This document shows positions 49,443 to 56,828 of a DNA stretch of 64,000 nt, in pieces. The translations under genes and the position numbers were made by a program. Every line of letters begins with the position of its first letter. Position 1 is the first letter of the stretch. A model generated the notes under the pieces. The model was not told the origin of the DNA. It did not search any database and saw only the letters and a program-made list of their open reading frames with translations. Source of the DNA: G963666705 sp963666705 (GTDB taxonomy: Bacteria > Pseudomonadota > Alphaproteobacteria > CADEGL01). Location: NCBI GenBank assembly GCA_963666705.2, contig CAXXKO010000025.1, forward strand, positions 248,001 to 312,000. The letters are read 5' to 3'.

Positions 49443-49823
49443 TCAGGCAGAGGGACCCGTCGCGAGCGTTGGCAGGCTCTCCCAATACGCGCCGGTCGCG
49501 ACCAGGCACGTCAGCCGGTTGGGATAGGTGATGAGGATGGTCCAGCTGCCGGCGGACGAGACCAGGACCTCGATCACTGTCCCTTCGGTCGACAGGCCCA
49601 TGGCCTGCGGCATCTCCGAATGGGTTCGTTCGAGGTTCTTGAGAATGAAGGCGCGCTCCCCGCAGGCTGCTTGGGCGGCGGCCGGCCGGCTGTCGAGCAT
49701 GGCGCCGAGCAGCAATGACAAGGCAACCACCGCCGATGCGAGGACGCCGCGGTCGAGGACGCCGAGGCTCGCGGTGCGGAAGCCGGTTTGCGTCTGGGTT
49801 ATTCGTCTGTTGCCCATGATCAT
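49443..49823 (-). CDS. Small secreted protein of unknown function
   Basis: 126 residues. N-terminal export segment (VLASAVVALSLLLGAMLDSR, cleavage near PAAAQA), then about 75 residues with two cysteines (ACGERA and LTCLV) and the motif GSWTILITYPN. I recall similar unnamed alphaproteobacterial proteins but know no function. Starts: ATG 49823 or ATG 49817. Probably in the same operon as the kinase/RpoC fusion, 52 bases before it, and could be its envelope partner; this is inference. Confidence 0.75.
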   Translation of the reverse strand: MIMGNRRITQTQTGFRTASLGVLDRGVLASAVVALSLLLGAMLDSRPAAAQAACGERAFILKNLERTHSEMPQAMGLSTEGTVIEVLVSSAGSWTILITYPNRLTCLVATGAYWESLPTLATGPSA

Positions 49824-50079
49824 GATCGTATGTCCCGATTTCGCGGTCCGATCGCCCGGATCGCACTTGCAGGGCGGAACGTTGCGCGACTGAAGGGTGG
49901 AAAGAAGTTTCTAACCGGAAGTAACAATCCGGCGCGGCGGCGTTAGACGCCCGGCTATCGTTAGGAAAATCCGGATAATTCAAGGTGTTAAGGCTAAATA
50001 ACGAATTGTTCCGGGTGTCATGTATAGTGACCCGCCTCGGCGCCGCCGAACGGCGCGATCATGCGGTGCGAAATCGGCC
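49824..50079. promoter_or_regulatory. Divergent promoter region
   Basis: 256 AT-richer bases between the secreted-protein/kinase operon and the TolB/TPR regulator gene. AT-rich blocks such as GTTAAGGCTAAATAACGAATTG and TGTATAGT suggest promoters for both sides, but I cannot fix exact -35/-10 pairs. Confidence 0.4.
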
Positions 50080-52203
50080 ATGACCGATCCATCATCCCAT
50101 CCGAACGAAGTCTCGCGGCATTCGAACCGCCCGCCCGCGGGTGATGTCCGGGCCCAAAGGGACAGGATTCTGGCGAGCCCCGTGTTCGCGCAGTCGAAAC
50201 GGCTGCAGAAGTTCCTTCGCTTCATCGTCGAGGAAGCGCTGGCCGGGAGGGCCGACGGCCTGAAGGAATATACGATCGCTCTCGACGTGTTCGAACGCGA
50301 CGAATCGTTCGACCCGCAGACCAGCTCCATCGTGTGCGTCGAGGCGAGCCGATTGCGAAGCAAGCTGAAAGCGTACTATGCGGCCGAGGGCCGCGACGAC
50401 CCGGTCCAAATCCGTCTTCCCACCGGCAGCTACGCGCCGACCTTCGAGACGGTCGCCCGCGACGCGGCGCCCGACGGGAGGCCCCCGTCCGCCGGCGGCG
50501 CGCGGCATCTCATACCGGTACGCCCGGCCCTCCTCGCCGTCGCCCTCCTCGCCTTCGCCGCGGCCCTGTTCCTCGGCGTCGCCGACCGCAAGCCCGGTGG
50601 GGACGGACCGGTCGCGGCGGCGGAACGCACGCGGGCGCACGCGATCGCCGTCCTGCCCTTTCGCAGCCTTTCCGGCAAGGCCGGCGAGGATTACTTCACC
50701 GACGGCCTGACCGACGCGCTGATCGCCGGCCTGGCCAAGCAGCAGTCGGTTCGCGTGACGTCCCTCGCTTCGGCGATGGCATACAAGAACCTGAGCCGGC
50801 CGATCTCCGAAATCGCCGCCGCGCTGAACGTCGACCATGTGGTCGAGGGGTCGATTCGGAGAAGCGGCGAGCGCGTCCAAATCACGGCTCGGCTCATCGA
50901 GGCGGCGACCGGCCGGCAGCTTTGGGCCGAGAGCTACGAACGGGACGTGGCGGATGTCCTGGCGTTCCAGGACGACGTCGCCCGGCGCATCGTGGCGGCC
51001 CTTTCGGGAGACCTCGACGCGGTGCCGGCCGCGGGCCCGCAAACGGCGTCGGCGGTCGATCCAGAGGCGCAAGAGGCGTATCTCAAAGGGCGCTACTTCC
51101 GCAACCAGCTGACCGCGGAGGGATTCCGCAAAGGGATCGCCTATTTCAGGCAAGCCGTCGAAATGGCACCCGGCTACGCGAAGGCGCATGCGGGCATCGC
51201 CACTTGCTATTGTCTACTGGGCGGCCACGGCTTCGAGCTGGTCGAGCCCGGCGAGGGCATGCCCGCCGCCAAGAATGCGGTGTTGGAGGCCCTCAGCCTG
51301 GACAACACCCTCGCCGAGCCGCACGCCTTTCTGGGCGTCATACGACTGAAATACGAATGGGACTGGCCCGGGGCGGAGGAGGCCTTCAAGCGCTCGATCA
51401 GGCTCAATCCCAGCTACGCGCTGGCCCGGCTCTTTTACAGCTTTTATCTGGAGGCCATGGGGCGGCAGGAAGAGGCGATCCGGGAGGCCGAGGAGGCTCG
51501 GTTGATCGATCCCCTATCGCTTCAGACGAATATCAATCTGGGATGGCAGTATTTGCAGGGAGGGTTTCCCGAGCGGGCCAAGCTCGTTTTCGAAAGCACG
51601 GCGGAATTGGACCCGGACTTCTGGGGCGTCCATTGGGGCCTGGGCCACTATTACAGAGAGAAGGGTGCCTATGACACGGCCATTGCGGCATTCCAGAAGG
51701 CGGTCGAATCCGGGGGCGGATACACCCTGCCCCTGACCGCGCTCGGCTACACCTACGCGATCGCCGGCCAACCGGCGGCGGCGCGGGCGATACTCGTCCA
51801 ACTCGAGGCGCTCGCCGAGGACGGTTACGTCTCGCCCTTCAACATGGCGACGATCTACGTCGGCTTGGGCGAGGCCGACGAGGCCTTCATCTGGCTCGAG
51901 AAAGCCTTCGAAAAACGCTCGCGGTCCCTGGCATGGCTCAACGTCACCAAGGAGTATGATGGTCTTCGGTCCGATCCCCGCTTCAAGGCGCTTCTGGGCC
52001 GCATCGGATTGCCGGAGAGAACCGCGTCCGAGCGCCTGCCCACGTTTCCGGGAATATTCGGCTCGGCACTCTTGCGACCGAAGTGCCTAGCTCCGACGGG
52101 CGTTTGCCGCCACACCCTGCACCAACAATCCAGCTACCTCGGGCTTCGAAGAGGAGCCAAGATCATCCCAACTCTCTTGGTAAACGGGGTTTCCTGGACT
52201 TGA
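50080..52203 (+). CDS. Membrane-anchored TolB-like/TPR regulator
   Basis: 707 residues from ATG 50080 (an ATG at 50020 would add 20). An N-terminal winged-helix-like domain (FAQSKRLQKFLRFIVEEALA, then YTIALDVFERDESFDPQTSS) is followed by one transmembrane helix near residue 155, the TolB-like AIAVLPFRSLSGKAGEDYF domain, and many TPRs. It resembles adenylate-cyclase-associated and CadC-like regulators and is a distant relative of the broken gene at 6899-9103. The last ~45 residues after IGLPE have no resemblance to the family and run into non-coding-like DNA, so the original stop may have been lost. Confidence 0.78.
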   Translation: MTDPSSHPNEVSRHSNRPPAGDVRAQRDRILASPVFAQSKRLQKFLRFIVEEALAGRADGLKEYTIALDVFERDESFDPQTSSIVCVEASRLRSKLKAYYAAEGRDDPVQIRLPTGSYAPTFETVARDAAPDGRPPSAGGARHLIPVRPALLAVALLAFAAALFLGVADRKPGGDGPVAAAERTRAHAIAVLPFRSLSGKAGEDYFTDGLTDALIAGLAKQQSVRVTSLASAMAYKNLSRPISEIAAALNVDHVVEGSIRRSGERVQITARLIEAATGRQLWAESYERDVADVLAFQDDVARRIVAALSGDLDAVPAAGPQTASAVDPEAQEAYLKGRYFRNQLTAEGFRKGIAYFRQAVEMAPGYAKAHAGIATCYCLLGGHGFELVEPGEGMPAAKNAVLEALSLDNTLAEPHAFLGVIRLKYEWDWPGAEEAFKRSIRLNPSYALARLFYSFYLEAMGRQEEAIREAEEARLIDPLSLQTNINLGWQYLQGGFPERAKLVFESTAELDPDFWGVHWGLGHYYREKGAYDTAIAAFQKAVESGGGYTLPLTALGYTYAIAGQPAAARAILVQLEALAEDGYVSPFNMATIYVGLGEADEAFIWLEKAFEKRSRSLAWLNVTKEYDGLRSDPRFKALLGRIGLPERTASERLPTFPGIFGSALLRPKCLAPTGVCRHTLHQQSSYLGLRRGAKIIPTLLVNGVSWT

Positions 52204-52344
52204 CCGTTTTCGTGGACGGTTGATCTGTTGGGATGAGCGGAGGAGTCCATGATCCCCAAGACACGCCGGCCCCTCGGCTCGTCGATACGATTCGATGGCC
52301 TGGATTGGGCCAGATAGAGTGATGCAGGCAAAAGGAAAATTTTC

Positions 52345-52372
52345 TTGACAGCGGACGGAAATCCGGTATAAT
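52345..52372 (+). promoter_or_regulatory. Perfect consensus sigma-70 promoter without a gene
   Basis: TTGACA (52345-52350), a 16-base spacer, then TATAAT (52367-52372). Both hexamers match the housekeeping consensus exactly. The only sequence downstream before a converging gene (stop at 52543) is about 160 non-coding bases with a large hairpin. The remainder of 52204-52542 shows no gene. Confidence 0.75.
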
Positions 52373-52423
52373 CCCATCGTCGCTAGCCGGTTCGCTCGAT
52401 GACGTGCGACGGCCGGATACGCA

Positions 52424-52520
52424 AAACTGTCAAGGTTTGCTAAGGTTCGAGCCCTAATTCCATAACCCGTTGATTTTAAGGAATTTCACCCCGTCCCACC
52501 TTAACCAACCTTAACAGTTT
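52424..52520 (+). ncRNA. Candidate small RNA or recombination site: 22-bp inverted repeat
   Basis: AAACTGTCAAGGTTTGCTAA(GG) at 52424-52445 pairs with (CC)TTAACCAACCTTAACAGTTT at 52499-52520 with three mismatches, enclosing about 53 bases. Each arm contains two direct 7-mers (GTTAAGG type). Transcribed from the consensus promoter it would give a short structured RNA. Alternatively it is a tyrosine-recombinase core site or terminator pair. Confidence 0.4.
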
Positions 52521-52542
52521 CGCGCTCTCCCGCCGCTTTCCC

Positions 52543-54597
52543 TCACAAATCCTTGGCAATCCGCAAGCCGTCGTAGATGGCGGCGTGGACGTTGCGGCTG
52601 GCCAGGGCGTCGCCGACGCGGAAGAGCTGGAAGCGGCCTTCGGGATTGGCTTCGATCCCCTGGGGCATGCCCATGACGTAGGCGTCGTGGTCGAGCTCGC
52701 CCAGGTTGCGGGAGAGGGGCCGAAGCGCGCGGTAGAGGTCGTCGTTGGGCAGGGTGCCGTGCTCTGCCACCACCTGGTCCACCAGGCGCTCCTCCTCGGC
52801 GTCCGTGTACTCGTTGGCGAGGACGGCGAGGAGCTTGTTGCCCTCGCGCGCCAGGGAGACGAGGCGGAAGTCGGGCGTCATCACCACCTCGCGCTCGTGC
52901 AACTGGCGCATGTGGGCGGAGCGGTCGAACATGCCCACGTCCTCGCCCACCAGGCGGTCCGGGCTCACCAGCTCGACCCGCGCGCCGCCCCGCGCCAATA
53001 GTTCCGCGCAAGTGACGCCGGGGTAGTGGCCGCTGTCGTCATAGACGAGGGCGCTGTCGCCCGGTGCAACCGCGCCCGGCTCGGCCGCGCCGGAGAGCGC
53101 GTCCCAGCTCGTGAGGGCCAGGTCCGCGCCTGCGAAAGCGCCCTTGTTGGGCCGCCCGCCGGTGGCGATCACCACCACGTCCGGGCTCTCGGCCAGGACC
53201 GATTCGAGCGTCGCCCGCTTGCCCAGGCGGACCTCGGCGCCCAGCTTGCGCGCCTGGGCCTCGAGCCAATCGGGGATCGCGCGCAGGGTCTCGCGCCAGG
53301 GCAGGGCCGCGGCCAGGTGGATCTGGCCGCCGGCGCGCGCCTCGGCCTCGAAGAGGACCACGTCGTGGCCGCGCTCGGCCGCCACCCGCGCGGCTTCCAG
53401 GCCGCCGGGCCCGCCACCCGCGATCACCACCCGGCGGCGGCGCGCCGCCTTGGCGAATTGGTGCGGGATCGTGGCCTCGCGCCCGGTCGCGGCGTTGTGC
53501 ATGCAGAGCGCCTCGTGGCCGATGCCGACGCGGTTGATGCAGTAGCTCGCGCCGACGCAGGGCCGGATGTCCTCTGCCCGGCCCTCTTCCAGCTTGCGCA
53601 CGATGTGGGGGTCGGCGATGTGGGCGCGGGTCATGGCCACCATGTCCACGTGGCCCTCCTCGACCGCCCGGGCCGCCGTCGCCACGTCGGCGATCTTCTG
53701 GGCGTGGAAGACGGGGACGTCCACCTCTTGGCGGATGGCGCTGGCGAGGGCCAGGAAGGGCGCGGCGGGGAAGGTGATGTTGGGGATGGCGTAGGTGAAG
53801 TAGCGCAGGGTGGTGGCCTGGGCACCCATGACGTTGATGAAATCGACCAGGCCGCGCTCGGCATGGTAGCGGGCGATGGCCAGGCATTCTTCCGGCCCGT
53901 TGCCGCCCTCGATCAGCTCGTCGCCCGACATGCGCATGCCGATGATGGTGTCGTCGCCGACGGCCGCGCGCATGGCCTCCAGCACCTCGACGCCGAGACG
54001 CATGCGGTTCTCGAAGCCGCCGCCATAGCCGTCCGTGCGCTTGTTGACCAGCGGGCTCCAGAACTGGTCGACGATATGGAGGTGCGCGTTGGAGAGCTCG
54101 ATGCCGTCGAAGCCCGCCTCCTTGCAGCGCCGCGCGGCGGCGGCGAAGTTGCGCACGATGCGCTTGATGTCGAATTCCTCCACCACCTTGGGGAAAGCGC
54201 GGTGGGCGCGCTCGCGCACGGGCGAGGGGGCGAGGAGCGGCAGCCAGTGCTCGCTGTCCCAATGCATGCGCCGGCCCATCTGCACGATCTGGATCATCAC
54301 CGCCGCGCCCGCCGCGTGAACGGTGTCGGTGAAGGTGCGCAGATGCGGGATCACCTTGTCGTCGGTCAGGCTGATGATGCCGTAGGGCCCGGACGGCGAA
54401 TCGTGGGCGGCCGAGGAGGAGCCGACCACGGTCAGCGCGATGCCGCCCCTGGCCTTCTCGGCGTGGTAGCGGGTGAACTGCTCGCCCGGCACCCCGCCTT
54501 CCAGGTAGCCGGGGGCGTGGCTCGAGCTCATGACCCGGTTGCGCAGGGTCAGCCCCTTGATCCGGAGCGGCGTCAGCAGCGCTTCGTAGCCGGCCAT
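52543..54597 (-). CDS. Old-yellow-enzyme/FAD oxidoreductase (dienoyl-CoA reductase / N-demethylase type)
   Basis: 684 residues. N-terminal FMN TIM barrel (LLTPLRIKGLTLRNRVMSSS; GFDGIELSNAHLHIVDQFWSP, starting GIELS), four-cysteine Fe-S region (RPCVGASYCIN and ALCMHNAATG), and a C-terminal FAD/NAD domain (RRVVIAGGGPGGLEAARVAA; VIATGG). Relatives are trimethylamine dehydrogenase, FadH and N-methylproline/stachydrine demethylase. Beside sarcosine-type dehydrogenase and MttB-like genes, a demethylase of a methylated amine is the likeliest role. The start is chosen at MAGYEALLTPL. Confidence 0.88.
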   Translation of the reverse strand: MAGYEALLTPLRIKGLTLRNRVMSSSHAPGYLEGGVPGEQFTRYHAEKARGGIALTVVGSSSAAHDSPSGPYGIISLTDDKVIPHLRTFTDTVHAAGAAVMIQIVQMGRRMHWDSEHWLPLLAPSPVRERAHRAFPKVVEEFDIKRIVRNFAAAARRCKEAGFDGIELSNAHLHIVDQFWSPLVNKRTDGYGGGFENRMRLGVEVLEAMRAAVGDDTIIGMRMSGDELIEGGNGPEECLAIARYHAERGLVDFINVMGAQATTLRYFTYAIPNITFPAAPFLALASAIRQEVDVPVFHAQKIADVATAARAVEEGHVDMVAMTRAHIADPHIVRKLEEGRAEDIRPCVGASYCINRVGIGHEALCMHNAATGREATIPHQFAKAARRRRVVIAGGGPGGLEAARVAAERGHDVVLFEAEARAGGQIHLAAALPWRETLRAIPDWLEAQARKLGAEVRLGKRATLESVLAESPDVVVIATGGRPNKGAFAGADLALTSWDALSGAAEPGAVAPGDSALVYDDSGHYPGVTCAELLARGGARVELVSPDRLVGEDVGMFDRSAHMRQLHEREVVMTPDFRLVSLAREGNKLLAVLANEYTDAEEERLVDQVVAEHGTLPNDDLYRALRPLSRNLGELDHDAYVMGMPQGIEANPEGRFQLFRVGDALASRNVHAAIYDGLRIAKDL

Positions 54598-54707
54598 GTG
54601 GCACCTCCGCTTTTGTTCGATCCTGGCATACCGGGCAGGGTGAGCCAGGGCTCGATACTCGGCTATAGTGGCCGGCGAGGTAAACCGAAGAGAGAGAAGG
54701 AGACGGA

Positions 54708-55430
54708 ATGTCCCGTGTGGCACTGGTAACGGGTGGGACCCGCGGCATCGGCCGCGCCTGCGGCATCGCACTTCTGGAGGCCGGCCACAGGGTGGCCGCC
54801 AGCTACGGCGCCAACGACGAGAAGGCCAAGGCCTTCCACGAGGAGACCGGCATACCGGTCTATAAGTGGGATGTGGGCGACGGCGCAGCCTGCGCCGAGG
54901 GCATCGCGCGCGTCGAGGCCGATCTGGGCGATATCGAGATCCTGGTCCACAATGCCGGCATCTCGCCCGACCGCTTCATGCACCGCATGCCGGCCGAGAC
55001 CTGGCACGTGACCATCCGCACCAACCTCGATTCCTGCTACCACCTGTGCCACCCCATCGTCGCCGGCATGCGCAAGCGCAAGTGGGGGCGCGTCATCCTG
55101 ATCTCGTCGGTGAACGCCTTCGCCGGTGCCATGGGGGAGAGCCACTACGACTCGACCAAGGCCGGCATGATCGGCTTCGCCAAGGCGGTCGCGCTCGAGA
55201 ACGCGGCCCTCGGCATCACCGTCAACGCCGTCGCACCCGGCTATATCGACACGGACATGATCGCGCCCGCGCCCCAGGAGTGGCGCGACGCCCTGCTCGA
55301 GCGCGTGCCCCGCGGCCGGATCGGCGAGGGCGAGGACGTGGCCAACTGCGTGCTCTTCCTGGCATCCGAGAAGTCGGACTACATCACGGGCGCCACCATC
55401 GACGTGAACGGCGGGCTTTATATGCGTTGA
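54708..55430 (+). CDS. SDR, acetoacetyl-CoA reductase (PhaB) type
   Basis: 240 residues. TGGTRGIG cofactor loop, HNAGIS, catalytic Ser in ISSVNAFAGAMG and YDSTK, and the C-terminal YITGATIDVNGGLYM, all as in NADPH-dependent acetoacetyl-CoA reductases. AGAAGGAG precedes the ATG. It is divergent from the OYE-like gene. The next plus-strand gene begins 72 bases later. The amine-catabolism context leaves open another hydroxyacyl or ketone substrate. Confidence 0.88.
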   Translation: MSRVALVTGGTRGIGRACGIALLEAGHRVAASYGANDEKAKAFHEETGIPVYKWDVGDGAACAEGIARVEADLGDIEILVHNAGISPDRFMHRMPAETWHVTIRTNLDSCYHLCHPIVAGMRKRKWGRVILISSVNAFAGAMGESHYDSTKAGMIGFAKAVALENAALGITVNAVAPGYIDTDMIAPAPQEWRDALLERVPRGRIGEGEDVANCVLFLASEKSDYITGATIDVNGGLYMR

Positions 55431-55501
55431 AGGCTGGCGACGCGCGATCGATCGTGGGAAGCTGACCGCGGACCCGACCTATGAAGTAAGGGAGCCAGGC
55501 C

Positions 55502-56815
55502 ATGGCCGACGACATCTTCGCCCCGGGCTTCAAGACCGACCCTTATTGGTGGGACGCGGCACCCAGGCCCGACCCCGGGGAGGTGGCCTTGCCGGAGGAG
55601 GTGGACGTCGCCATCGCGGGCTCGGGCTATTCCGGCATGTCGGCCGCCATCACCCTCCAGCGCGGCGGGCGCGAGGCCGTCATCCTCGAGGCCGAGATGC
55701 CGGGCTTCGGCGCCAGCACGCGCAACGCCGGCTTCGTCGGCCGCACCCTGTGGCACAAGTTCGGCGCCATCAAGCGCAAGTACGGCGAGAAGCAGGCGTT
55801 GGCCATGGCGAACACCGCCGTCGAGGCGCACAAGTTCGCCGTCGAGTTCATCGAGCGCGAGCAGATCAGTTGCGGCTTCGTCTATTGCGGCCGCTTCATC
55901 GCCGCGGCCACGCCGAGCCATTACGAGGACCTGGCCAAGGACCTCAAGGTAATGCTCGACCACGGCCTCGAAATGGAGGCCGAAATGATCCCGCGCGCCG
56001 AGCAGCGGGGCCAGATCGGCACCGACCGCTATTACGGCGGCATGCTGCTCCACGGTACCGGCGCCCTGCACCCGGCCCTCTACCACCACGGCTTCCTCGA
56101 CCGGGTGACGCGCTCGGGCGCCCGCGTCATCGGCAATACCCGGGTGAGCAGCATCCGGCGGGATACGGACGGCCGCTTCACCGTCGAGACCTCGCGCGGG
56201 AGCCTGCGCGCGAAGGACGTGATCGTCGCCACCAACGGCTATTCCGAGCCGGGCGAGAAGTGGTTCGCCCGGCGCATGGTGCCGATCAAGGGCTACGCCG
56301 TGGCGACCGAGCCGGTCTCGTCCGAGATCATGGACGCGGTGCTGCCCACGCGCCGCACCGTCATCGACAGCAAGAACAACATCTACGCCATCCGCCCCAG
56401 CCCCGACGGCACGCGGCTCATCTTCTTCGGCCGCACGGGCATGGAGGAGGGCGGCGAGGTGGGCAAGGCGCACCGCCTGCACGCCGCCATGAAGGCGGTG
56501 TTCCCCGATCTCGCGGATGTGCGCCTCAGCCACAGCTGGCTCGGCCAGATGGGCTTCACCTTCGACAAGATCCCCCATATCGGGGTGCATGACGGCGTCC
56601 ACTACACCATGGGATACAACGGCGCCGGCATGCCCATGGGCACCTATCTCGGTCGCCAGCTCGGCCGCTTCCTCCTGGGGGACGCGGAGGCGGCGACGGG
56701 TTTCGACGGCCGCGGCTTCCCGACGCGCCCCTTCTATAGGGGCGAGCCCTGGTTCCTGCCCATGGCCGTGGGCTACTACAACATGCGCGACCGCTGGGAC
56801 ACGTTCCGCAAGTGA
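55502..56815 (+). CDS. FAD-dependent amine/amino-acid oxidoreductase (DadA/PuuB-like)
   Basis: 437 residues. DAO-fold flavoprotein: an N-terminal extension of 35 residues with YWWDAAP as in gamma-glutamylputrescine and glycine-betaine-derived oxidases, then VDVAIAGSGYSGMSAAITL (FAD loop), GFGASTRNAGFVGRTLWHKF, and the closing HYTMGYNGAGMPMGTYLG. Oxidises a secondary or primary amine. The ATG follows AAGGGAG. It converges with the sarcosine-dehydrogenase-like gene. Confidence 0.9.
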   Translation: MADDIFAPGFKTDPYWWDAAPRPDPGEVALPEEVDVAIAGSGYSGMSAAITLQRGGREAVILEAEMPGFGASTRNAGFVGRTLWHKFGAIKRKYGEKQALAMANTAVEAHKFAVEFIEREQISCGFVYCGRFIAAATPSHYEDLAKDLKVMLDHGLEMEAEMIPRAEQRGQIGTDRYYGGMLLHGTGALHPALYHHGFLDRVTRSGARVIGNTRVSSIRRDTDGRFTVETSRGSLRAKDVIVATNGYSEPGEKWFARRMVPIKGYAVATEPVSSEIMDAVLPTRRTVIDSKNNIYAIRPSPDGTRLIFFGRTGMEEGGEVGKAHRLHAAMKAVFPDLADVRLSHSWLGQMGFTFDKIPHIGVHDGVHYTMGYNGAGMPMGTYLGRQLGRFLLGDAEAATGFDGRGFPTRPFYRGEPWFLPMAVGYYNMRDRWDTFRK

Positions 56816-56828
56816 CGCCCGCGCGTGG

